9,358 nucleotides of DNA from Treponema sp. UBA7570 (GTDB lineage: Bacteria > Spirochaetota > Spirochaetia > Treponematales > Treponemataceae), in NCBI GenBank assembly GCA_002477955.1, contig DLLE01000023.1, forward strand, positions 1-9,358, given 5' to 3'. Each line of letters opens with the position of its first letter. Within the stretch, counting starts at the first letter, position 1. Of the stretch, positions 1 to 5,223 are shown piece after piece. The notes under the pieces are model-generated. The model was not told the DNA's origin, did no database searches, and saw nothing but the letters and a program-made list of their open reading frames with translations. Position numbers and translations under genes: made by a program.

Positions 1-801
1 GCAGAGCTTTTCCACTTCTGGGTTATCGAGTCTAAAAAATCACACGAGGATGAGCTTCCTCTCGTTAAGGCTGGACTTTCAGTTAAATGGGTTCAGAACA
101 TGGACTACTACCACACAAGAAAAGTACGCATCTTGAACGGCGCGCACACATCTTCTGTTTTGGCAGCTTTCCTTGCAGGCTCAAACTACGTTCAGGACAT
201 TGTTTGCTCTGAAAAAGTTGGAACAGGATTCAACACACCAAACGCTGACGCTCAGAAATTTATGCGCAACGTAATCTTCAACGAGATTATTCCTTCAATC
301 GACGGAGATCAGGAAGACCTCAAAGAATACGCTGAGAACGTATGGTCACGCTTCCAGAACCCGTTCAACCCGCACCGCTTGATCGAAATTTCTTTGAACT
401 CAGTTGCAAAATACTGGACACGTTGCTTGCCTTCTGTAACACAGTACATCGCAAAGAAAGGCTCAGTTCCAAAGCTCCTTTCATTCTCAATCGCAGCTTT
501 GATTGCTTTCTACAACGGAACAGAAATCAAGACAGACGACAAAGGCGCGAAATATCTTGAGTCAAAGAGAGAAGAGGGCGTTTATCCTAACAAGGACACT
601 CTTCCAGTTCTCGAATTCTTTGCGGCTCTCAACAAAGAGACAAAAGACGCAAAGGAAATCACAAAGAAAGTTCTTACAAATGTTGATTTCTGGCACGAGG
701 ACCTCACAAAATACGCAGGCCTTGAAGAAAGCGTAGCAAAGAACCTTGCAGACATTCAGAAAAACGGAATGAAAGCAGCTCTTGCAGAGATTGTAAAATA
801 G
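1..801 (+). CDS. uxaB: Tagaturonate reductase (altronate oxidoreductase), C-terminal part; 5' end outside window
   Basis: The reading frame is open from base 1 to a TAG stop and gives 266 residues; the N-terminal Rossmann half lies off the window. The family enzyme is a cytoplasmic NADH-dependent reductase of the polyol/mannitol dehydrogenase superfamily that converts D-tagaturonate to D-altronate in galacturonate catabolism. The visible part starts near the domain junction. It contains RKVRILNGAHTSS, whose K41, N46 and H49 (partial numbering) match the K-x4-N-x2-H catalytic pattern of mannitol dehydrogenases. The helical C-terminal domain follows, including NPFNPHRLIEISLNSVAKYW, a stretch I associate with UxaB. 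The codons are rich in C-ending forms (AAC, TTC, GAC), more so than in the other genes here, which suggests high expression. The next step, UxaA, is encoded about 2.8 kb downstream on the same strand. Fructuronate reductase (UxaC/UxuB side) is a less likely alternative because of the LNGAHT form and the uxaA neighbour. Confidence 0.9.
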   Translation, partial: AELFHFWVIESKKSHEDELPLVKAGLSVKWVQNMDYYHTRKVRILNGAHTSSVLAAFLAGSNYVQDIVCSEKVGTGFNTPNADAQKFMRNVIFNEIIPSIDGDQEDLKEYAENVWSRFQNPFNPHRLIEISLNSVAKYWTRCLPSVTQYIAKKGSVPKLLSFSIAALIAFYNGTEIKTDDKGAKYLESKREEGVYPNKDTLPVLEFFAALNKETKDAKEITKKVLTNVDFWHEDLTKYAGLEESVAKNLADIQKNGMKAALAEIVK

Positions 802-822
802 TTAGCTTAAAATACTATAAAA

Positions 823-865
823 GCAAAAAAGGGCTGTCCTGATTTTTAGGACAGCCCTTTTTTGC
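823..865. terminator. Strong bidirectional rho-independent terminator between uxaB and the SUMF1 gene
   Basis: A perfect 18-bp inverted repeat (823-840 with 848-865) has a 7-nt loop. Its core is GGGCTGTCCT/AGGACAGCCC, flanked by A6 on the left and T6 on the right, so a U-tract follows the GC stem in either direction. It lies 22 nt after the uxaB stop and 18 nt after the stop of the converging minus-strand gene, so it probably ends both transcripts. Confidence 0.93.
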
Positions 866-882
866 TGCAGAACTAGCCAACG

Positions 883-1749
883 TTATTTTGCATTGCGAAC
901 AACGCGGAAGGTACAGCGGCCTAGGGAGAGTTTACCGTCGTCGTAGTAACGCTCGGCAACACTCGCATAGTCGGCTTCGCCAAAAAAGTATATCGAATCT
1001 TCGTCATAGAGCATACAATTATTTTTGTTATAGAACGAAACACCGCCGCGTAGCCAGAAACTATGGTTCCGATCCTTGACTGAGATTGCCGTGTCGCTTG
1101 ATACCAAATTACTGTTCCAGCACCATTCCCAAAGGATTCCGCACATGTCGTAAAGTCCGTAACCGTTTGGCTTTTTGCTCTTTACATTTCTTGTTAAGAG
1201 AGAATTTGTACACCATGCAACTTCTTTTATGTCGTTGCTTCCGGCATAGGTGTAGCTTTCACCGCCACGCGCTGCCCATTCCCATTCAGCATCTGTCGGC
1301 AAACGGTAGCCGTTTGCTGAAAAATCACACGTTATAATCTTTACATCTCCCCGATATGCTCTCGCTGGACCTGGCTCTCCGTCAAATAAATAGCAAGGAG
1401 TTAAGTTTTCTTTAAGAGAGAGTAAGTTGCAGTACATAAGCGCATCATATAAGCTGACATTGTTTACAGGGTTGTTTTTTCCATTCTTCTCGAAAGACTG
1501 GGCAGTACTTCGGTCATTTCCAACAACAGCCTTGAATTCTCCGCGTGTTACAGGATGGTCACACATGTAAAACGAGGCGATTTCAAACTTACGTCCTTCT
1601 TTGAATGTAAATGAACGCGGAGTCCATTTTTCTGTTCCGTCAATTGAAACGGCAGGAATTTTTACAAATCCTTTTGGAATTTTCTCGCTGTAGCCAGAAA
1701 CTGCAAGCCACATTGCCGCAAGCACGGCAAAAACCTTTGATTTTTTCAT
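883..1749 (-). CDS. Exported SUMF1/FGE-sulfatase-domain protein, probably not a catalytic FGE
   Basis: This gene encodes 288 residues. Residues 1-20 look like a signal peptide (MKKSK, then a hydrophobic run ending near SGYS). No lipobox cysteine is present, so a soluble secreted or periplasmic protein is likely. The rest matches the formylglycine-generating-enzyme fold: GFVKIPA at 27-33, a variant of the usual MCDHPVTRGEF motif at 62-72, NPVNNVSLYDALMYCNLLS at 93-111, YRLPTDAEWEWAARGG at 148-163, GLYDMCGILWEWCWN at 198-212, RGG at 234-236 and FRVVRN at 281-286. True FGEs carry a C-terminal cysteine pair shortly after the RGG motif. Here that segment reads RGGVSFYNKNNCMLYD with a single Cys, and an insertion of about 35 residues precedes FRVVRN, so sulfatase activation is unlikely and a binding or other role is possible. 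The ORF could start 24 codons earlier, but that extension lies within a repeat element, and AGGAG sits 8 nt before the chosen ATG. No sulfatase gene is visible nearby. Confidence 0.85.
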   Translation of the reverse strand: MKKSKVFAVLAAMWLAVSGYSEKIPKGFVKIPAVSIDGTEKWTPRSFTFKEGRKFEIASFYMCDHPVTRGEFKAVVGNDRSTAQSFEKNGKNNPVNNVSLYDALMYCNLLSLKENLTPCYLFDGEPGPARAYRGDVKIITCDFSANGYRLPTDAEWEWAARGGESYTYAGSNDIKEVAWCTNSLLTRNVKSKKPNGYGLYDMCGILWEWCWNSNLVSSDTAISVKDRNHSFWLRGGVSFYNKNNCMLYDEDSIYFFGEADYASVAERYYDDGKLSLGRCTFRVVRNAK

Positions 1750-1757
1750 TTTTATTA

Positions 1758-1762
1758 CTCCT
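1758..1762 (-). promoter_or_regulatory. Ribosome binding site that sets the start of the SUMF1 gene
   Basis: Read on the minus strand, AGGAG lies 8 nt before the ATG at 1749. The alternative upstream ATG at 1821 has no such motif, and its codons run through a palindromic repeat that also occurs near 3300. Both points favour the downstream start and the signal peptide it provides. Confidence 0.8.
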
Positions 1763-1790
1763 ATAAAAAATCTATTTAGAGATTGCCGTA

Positions 1791-1892
1791 TCAAGCACGA
1801 CAATCTATTGTAAAATTTCAATAGATTATCGGGTCAAGCCCGATAATGACAGAATCGCTATGACATTCCCATGTTAAACACGGCAATGTCAT
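1791..1892. repeat. Interspersed palindromic repeat, copy A, plus an adjoining half-element
   Basis: Three stem-loops lie in a row. The first is GATTGCCGT (1791) against ACGACAATC, with one mismatch. The second is the perfect stem TTATCGGG/CCCGATAA around a TCAAG loop (1827-1847). The third pairs ATGACATT (1860-1867) with AATGTCAT (1885-1892), and its inner bases mostly pair too. Bases 1816-1852 (37 nt) are identical to 3291-3327, which shows that this is a dispersed element. It fills the gap between the two minus-strand genes and supplies the spurious N-terminal extension of the SUMF1 ORF. It might form an RNA structure in a joint transcript, but no U-tract follows the stems, so it is not a standard terminator. 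Confidence 0.85.
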
Positions 1893-1923
1893 TTAGAAAT
1901 TATTAGAAAAACTCCATCTTCTC

Positions 1924-2607
1924 CTATTTTCCACGGCGCGAGACAATTTCGTTTACGCGCTTTATTTCGCCTTCCGCTTTTGTTGCAAAGTCTGCGTACA
2001 CTGCGCTGTTTGCCATTTGCATTGCTGTAATGTACGGAATCAACTTGTCGTTTATTAAAGAAAGAAGAGGCTTTTTTAGCGAAGAGGCGCTTTCTGTTTT
2101 TACGCTGGAAGCCGCATTGTACTCGTCGCTTGCCTTTACAAATGAATCCTGAGCAGAGCGGATTTGCTCCAAGATTTCCTTTATTCCGTCGAGCGCGCAA
2201 ACCGTTTCTTCTTCATTAGAAAAATCTTCCAGAAGGCTTTCAATCAGCGAAGACTCGCTTACATAGTTTGCCGTTGTGATTGATTTTCCGTACTTGTCAA
2301 AAACAGCCTTGAGTTTTTTCGCCGCCTCTTTTTTTGCCGCAACTGGAAAAACCTCATATCCGTCCAAAAGCGTCGAAAGATTTTTTACAGCCTCATCTCG
2401 CACGCCGTCAGCCTCTTCAAGATTGCTTAGAACTTTGTCCTTCTTGATTGCAGTTGTAATCGCAACAGAAAGCTTTTCAATCTCATCCATCACGCTCTTC
2501 AAAAACGCATCCGAAGAAACTCCCTCATCCGCCTTGTAAAGCCGCACAAGCGCATCGCTAAGCCCGTCAACTTCCGTTACACGAACCTTAGAAATTACTT
2601 TATTCAT
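1924..2607 (-). CDS. Conserved hypothetical protein, DUF6261-like helical protein
   Basis: This gene encodes 227 residues. GGAGG (2612-2616) lies 4 nt before the ATG, so the start is well supported. The protein is nearly all predicted helix, rich in Ala, Lys, Glu and Ser, with no signal peptide or membrane segment, so it is probably cytoplasmic. The layout resembles the DUF6261 family best known from Bacteroidetes: an N-terminal segment of the form VRVTEVDGLSDALVRLY, a middle AVFDKYGKSITTANYVSES (101-119) followed by a LIESLLEDF helix, then LDGIKEILEQIRSAQDSFVKA (139-159) and a basic C-terminus VSRRGK. The function of that family is unknown to me, and no catalytic motif stands out. The assignment rests on recalled pattern resemblance only. 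The gene lies upstream of the SUMF1 gene on the same strand, 174 nt away across repeat A, so co-transcription is possible but not shown. Confidence 0.8.
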   Translation of the reverse strand: MNKVISKVRVTEVDGLSDALVRLYKADEGVSSDAFLKSVMDEIEKLSVAITTAIKKDKVLSNLEEADGVRDEAVKNLSTLLDGYEVFPVAAKKEAAKKLKAVFDKYGKSITTANYVSESSLIESLLEDFSNEEETVCALDGIKEILEQIRSAQDSFVKASDEYNAASSVKTESASSLKKPLLSLINDKLIPYITAMQMANSAVYADFATKAEGEIKRVNEIVSRRGK

Positions 2608-2653
2608 TCAACCTCCAACTCCGACTCTAAAGCCGGCAATTTTTATTTATTAC

Positions 2654-2680
2654 TGTCATTTTGAGTCTGCTCCGAAAATC
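2654..2680. repeat. Degenerate half-copy of the palindromic repeat
   Basis: TGTCATTTTGAG...CCGAAAATC aligns with the left half of copy B (TGTCATTTTCGGG...CCGGAAATC), with several changes that weaken the stem. The right half is missing. It stands 14 nt from copy B, so it may be the remains of an earlier insertion at the same spot. Confidence 0.55.
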
Positions 2681-2694
2681 CAGCTATATATTCC

Positions 2695-2769
2695 TGTCAT
2701 TTTCGGGCTTGACCCGGAAATCCGCTGAAAATTTCCAACAGATTCCCGTGTCGCAGCACGGGAATGACA
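2695..2769. repeat. Interspersed palindromic repeat, copy B (intact, 75 bp)
   Basis: The element is bounded by TGTCATT and AATGACA. Inside are two hairpins: TTTCGGG-CTTGA-CCCGGAA near the left end and TTCCCGTG-TCGCAG-CACGGGAA (stem 8 bp) at the right end, joined by GAAAATTTCCAACAG. Read in reverse complement it matches copy C across the whole length, apart from a 27-nt block present only in C. This bipartite design resembles small non-autonomous palindromic elements of the REP/MITE type. No transposase is present in the window. Confidence 0.88.
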
Positions 2770-2783
2770 TTTCATGTTTACTG

Positions 2784-3025
2784 CGGAATTATTCCGAAGG
2801 CACTAAACAAAGCCTCGGCGCGGATTTTTTCCGAATACTCCCTAAAAAGAAAGTCTGCCCGCGGAATTTTTCCGAAAGCTCCCCAGACAAAAAAGCCGCT
2901 TTCGGAATTTTTCCATAGTCCGCCAAAACAAAAAGTCTGCCAATGGAATTTTTCCGAAACCTTCCCAAGAAAAAAAACTGCATTCGGAAAAATTCCGTTT
3001 AAACGCAAAAAGACCGCCATGCCCT
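2784..3025. repeat. Tandem array with exact 41-bp period, each unit headed by a 13-bp palindrome
   Basis: Six units begin at 2784, 2821, 2862, 2903, 2944 and 2985. The first step is 37 bp and the next four are exactly 41 bp. Each unit opens with a small palindrome: CGGAATTATTCCG, CGGATTTTTTCCG, CGGAATTTTTCCG, then two forms with one end base changed (units 4 and 5), then CGGAAAAATTCCG. The remaining 28 bp are looser, with CTCCC, then an A-rich stretch, then GTCTGCC or GCCGC. Since 41 is not a multiple of three, the array cannot encode a repeated peptide. A CRISPR reading fails because the 28-bp parts are related to each other. Its function is unknown. Confidence 0.85.
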
Positions 3026-3090
3026 GAAAAAATTTCTTTTTCCAAGACACAACGGCCTTTCTGCAATTATAAATATTGAAAGTGTATTAT

Positions 3091-3115
3091 CTGTTCTGTT
3101 CTGTTCTGTTCTGTT
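3091..3115. repeat. Pentanucleotide microsatellite (CTGTT)5
   Basis: There are five uninterrupted copies of CTGTT, followed by a T and then CAAG. Tracts like this change copy number by slipped-strand mispairing. No credible gene or recognisable promoter spans the tract here, so any phase-variable effect would have to act on an unseen transcript. Confidence 0.9.
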
Positions 3116-3194
3116 TCAAGATTGTGCCTCTCCGATTTTTCCTGTCAAGGACGAGTATAACATATTTAATGCGATTTGTACAAACAGCTCAAAC

Positions 3195-3338
3195 TTCGAG
3201 TTTTGATAAGAACAGTAATTTTTATGTCATTCCAGTGCTGCGACACTGCGATGTTTACGCAGTAAACTCAGTCAGGAACCTGTTGGAAATTTTCAATAGA
3301 TTATCGGGTCAAGCCCGATAATGACAGTAAAACTCGAA
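3195..3338. repeat. Interspersed palindromic repeat, copy C (3225-3326), with 27-nt insertion and 10-bp flanking inverted repeats
   Basis: The core runs from TGTCATT (3225) to AATGACA (3326), 102 bp, in the opposite orientation to copy B. The right hairpin, TTATCGGG/CCCGATAA, is perfect and shares 37 identical bases with copy A (3291-3327). Relative to B, a 27-nt block (about 3249-3275) interrupts the left hairpin. It contains its own perfect inverted repeat GTTTAC-GCA-GTAAAC (3253-3267). Outside the core, TTCGAGTTTT (3195-3204) and AAAACTCGAA (3329-3338) form a 10-bp inverted pair, so the whole element could fold as one branched structure. Confidence 0.85.
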
Positions 3339-3361
3339 ATTAAGGTTACACAACTTTTTTT

Positions 3362-3500
3362 GCCTCAGGCTATGGAGCAGTGGCGGCGGATTAAAAAAAC
3401 GCACTAGCGATGTGCAGGGTGCGAAGCAGACGGCATTTTTGCCGGCCGGAGCGAATAGCGCAGCCCGGAACGTAGCGCCGCCTTTTGGCGGAGTGCCCGA
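3362..3500. other. GC-rich block with several hairpins upstream of uxaA; possible intergenic repeat or structured RNA
   Basis: About 140 bp of GC-rich DNA sits abruptly between AT-rich flanks. Small perfect hairpins can be seen: GCCT-C-AGGC (3362-3370), GCAC...GTGC near 3402-3415, CGGCA-TTTT-TGCCG (3431-3444) and CCGCC-TTTT-GGCGG (3478-3491). No ORF fits. I recognise no riboswitch, tmRNA, 6S or SRP RNA consensus. My impression is that similar blocks recur between genes in Treponema genomes, but this is memory and not shown by the window. It might lie in the 5' leader of uxaA if transcription starts further upstream. Confidence 0.5.
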
Positions 3501-3503
3501 ATT

Positions 3504-3530
3504 TTGATAATGACTTTTTGCTTATAAAAT
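3504..3530 (+). promoter_or_regulatory. Weak candidate promoter for uxaA
   Basis: TTGATA (3504-3509) and TAAAAT (3525-3530) resemble -35 and -10 boxes with 15-bp spacing, shorter than the 17-bp optimum. They lie about 60 nt before the uxaA ATG, in the AT-rich stretch after the GC-rich block. No operator palindrome for a uronate regulator could be recognised. Confidence 0.3.
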
Positions 3531-3591
3531 GATAGATTTTCAGAACGCACGTAACTTAATTGTTTAATTTTAGGTCACTTTTGGGGGTACT

Positions 3592-5157
3592 ATGAGCAAA
3601 ATCGCTATTAGAATTAATTCGGCTGACATTGTAGCTGTCGCGCTTCAGCCGCTGGCAAAAGGCACGGAAGTTATTCTTGAAGCTTCTGGAAATGCGCCGG
3701 AAACTAAAGTAACTCTTACAGAGGATATTACAGCCGGTCATAAATTCGCAATCCGCGACATAAAAAAAGACGAGCCTGTCATAAAATACGGATATCCGAT
3801 TGGCGCTGCTACTCAGGATATTCCTGCTGGAAGCCATGTTCACACACACAACATTCACACCTTGCTTTCTGAAAAATTTGAATACACTTATAACGAAGAA
3901 AACGCAAAAGCTGCTTACGAAAAATGGTACAAGGAAACTGAGGACTTGCGCAAAAATGTTCCTTCTGTAAACGTTTACAAACGCGCAGACGGCCGCATTG
4001 GTATTCGCAACGAAATTTGGATTGTTCCGCTTGTTGGCTGTGTTAATAAAATTTCTGAACGCCTTGCAACCTGGGCAAATGCAAAATTTTTTGACGGCGA
4101 AGAGCCAAAGCCAAATACAAATGGCGGTCTTGAAGGAATTTTTGCCTGGACTCATCCTTATGGCTGTTCCCAGATGGGTGGCGACAAAGAAACTACTGCA
4201 AAAATTTTGGCAGATTTAGTTCATCACCCGAATGCCGGCGGCGTTCTTGTTGTTTCTCTCGGCTGTGAAGAAAACAATATTCCTTATTTTAAGGAATTTT
4301 TGGGCGAATATGATGAAAACCGCGTAAAATTTATGACAACTCAGCAGACAGAAGATGAGCTTTCGGCTGGAAAAGAACTGATTACTGAACTTGTAAAATA
4401 TGTTGGCCAGTTTAAGCGCGAGTCTGTTCCTCTTTCAGAAGTTGTTCTTGGAATGAAGTGCGGTGGTTCGGACGGAATGTCTGGAATTACGGCAAATGCT
4501 TTGATTGGCCGGGTTTGCGATGCTATGACAGGAATGGGCGGCCGCGTAATGCTCACTGAAGTTCCAGAAATGTTTGGCGCTGAGCAAATGCTTATGAACC
4601 GCTGTGTTGATAAAAAACGCTTTGACGAAACTGTAAATCTTATTAACGGATTTAAAGATTATTATGCCCGCCACAATCAGGTTTGCTACGAAAATCCAAG
4701 TCCAGGAAACAAAGCCGGCGGAATTACAACGCTCGAAGACAAATCTTTGGGTTGTGTTCAGAAGGGCGGAAAAGCGCCTGTTACAGGGGTTCTCAAATAT
4801 GGGGAGCGTCTGACAGAAAAAGGCCTTACTCTTCTTGAAGGTCCTGGCAACGACATTGTTTCTACAACAGATATGACTGCTGCTGGAGCAAACATTATTC
4901 TGTTCTCTACTGGACGCGGAACTCCTCTCGGCGCTCCTGTTCCAACTGTAAAAATTGCAACAAATCATCCTCTCGCAGAAAAAAAATCTGACTGGATTGA
5001 TTTTGACGCGGCACGCCTTTTAGACGAGCCAAGCGACAAAGTTCGCGATTCTCTCCTTGAATTGATTTGCGATATTTGTTCTGGAAAAAAACAGACAAAG
5101 AACGAAATCAACGGTTACCGCGAAATTGCAATCTTTAAAGATGGTGTAACTCTGTAA
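3592..5157 (+). CDS. uxaA: Altronate dehydratase
   Basis: The product is 521 residues, slightly longer than the usual figure of about 495. It removes water from D-altronate to give 2-keto-3-deoxy-D-gluconate in the cytoplasm, directly after UxaB; family members need iron or manganese. An N-terminal SAF-type domain (about 1-95) ends in HVHTHNIHTL, with the conserved HTHN at 84-87. The UxaA core follows, with GCSQMGGD (191-198), SLGCEENN (222-229), MKCGGSDGMSG (288-298), GGITTLEDKSLGCVQKGG (376-393), EGPGND (416-421), STTDMTAAGA (424-433) and GRGTPLGAPVPTVKIATN (441-458). Cysteines 150, 192, 225, 290 and 388 are candidates for metal binding. The start is supported by GGGGGT (3583-3588) just upstream of the ATG. 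Galactarate dehydratase (GarD) shares this fold, but the uxaB neighbour favours altronate. The gene stands alone between a repeat-filled leader and its own terminator. Confidence 0.95.
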   Translation: MSKIAIRINSADIVAVALQPLAKGTEVILEASGNAPETKVTLTEDITAGHKFAIRDIKKDEPVIKYGYPIGAATQDIPAGSHVHTHNIHTLLSEKFEYTYNEENAKAAYEKWYKETEDLRKNVPSVNVYKRADGRIGIRNEIWIVPLVGCVNKISERLATWANAKFFDGEEPKPNTNGGLEGIFAWTHPYGCSQMGGDKETTAKILADLVHHPNAGGVLVVSLGCEENNIPYFKEFLGEYDENRVKFMTTQQTEDELSAGKELITELVKYVGQFKRESVPLSEVVLGMKCGGSDGMSGITANALIGRVCDAMTGMGGRVMLTEVPEMFGAEQMLMNRCVDKKRFDETVNLINGFKDYYARHNQVCYENPSPGNKAGGITTLEDKSLGCVQKGGKAPVTGVLKYGERLTEKGLTLLEGPGNDIVSTTDMTAAGANIILFSTGRGTPLGAPVPTVKIATNHPLAEKKSDWIDFDAARLLDEPSDKVRDSLLELICDICSGKKQTKNEINGYREIAIFKDGVTL

Positions 5158-5184
5158 TTTTAATTTTTATTGAATAACCAAACT

Positions 5185-5220
5185 GCCTGAAAAGTATAAA
5201 TTTACTTTTCAGGCTTTTTT
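5185..5220 (+). terminator. Rho-independent terminator after uxaA
   Basis: A perfect 12-bp stem, GCCTGAAAAGTA (5185-5196) with TACTTTTCAGGC (5203-5214), has a 6-nt loop and is followed by T6. It begins 27 nt after the uxaA stop and reaches almost to the stop of the converging acetyltransferase gene. The minus-strand side lacks a good U-tract, so it may only partly terminate the opposite transcript. Confidence 0.92.
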
Positions 5221-5223
5221 TAT

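Larger units (their letters stand above)
2608..3591. other. 984-bp intergenic region without a credible gene, packed with repeats
   Basis: This stretch separates the divergent DUF6261-like gene and uxaA. In order it holds a degenerate half-repeat, a palindromic repeat, a 41-bp tandem array, a plain AT-rich stretch, a pentanucleotide microsatellite, a second palindromic repeat with flanking inverted repeats, a GC-rich hairpin block, and an AT-rich leader for uxaA. ORFs that cross the tandem array are artefacts: the 41-bp period changes frame in every unit. The ORF at 3076-3321 (+) is built from the microsatellite and repeat C, and I do not call it. Confidence 0.8.

Noticed and set aside
1750..1821. 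24-codon N-terminal extension of the SUMF1 ORF
   Set aside because: It overlaps repeat A, lacks a ribosome site and would bury the signal peptide. The ATG at 1749 has AGGAG in place.
1860..1892. Terminator for the DUF6261-like gene
   Set aside because: The stem is good but part of a dispersed repeat, and no U-tract follows on the minus strand.
2784..3025. CRISPR-like array (13-bp palindromic repeats with 28-bp spacers)
   Set aside because: The 28-bp intervals resemble one another (CTCCC, A-rich, GTCTGCC), so the whole 41 bp is a tandem repeat. The repeat is too short for CRISPR, and no cas gene is near.
2764..3066. Overlapping ORFs of 64-90 codons on both strands across the tandem array
   Set aside because: They exist because the repeats lack stops. 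The 41-bp period changes frame in each unit, and there is no conserved domain or good ribosome site.
3076..3321. 81-codon plus-strand ORF starting MKVYYLF
   Set aside because: Its N-terminus is translated microsatellite and its C-terminus is palindromic repeat C. It has no protein family resemblance.
3362..3500. Known structured RNA (tmRNA, 6S, SRP RNA, riboswitch)
   Set aside because: No recognisable consensus core of any of these could be found in the block. Only short local hairpins are visible.
3556..4155. 199-codon minus-strand ORF over the start of uxaA, and other long antisense ORFs in uxaA and addA
   Set aside because: They are shadows of strongly supported genes in other frames, with no motif or start signal of their own.
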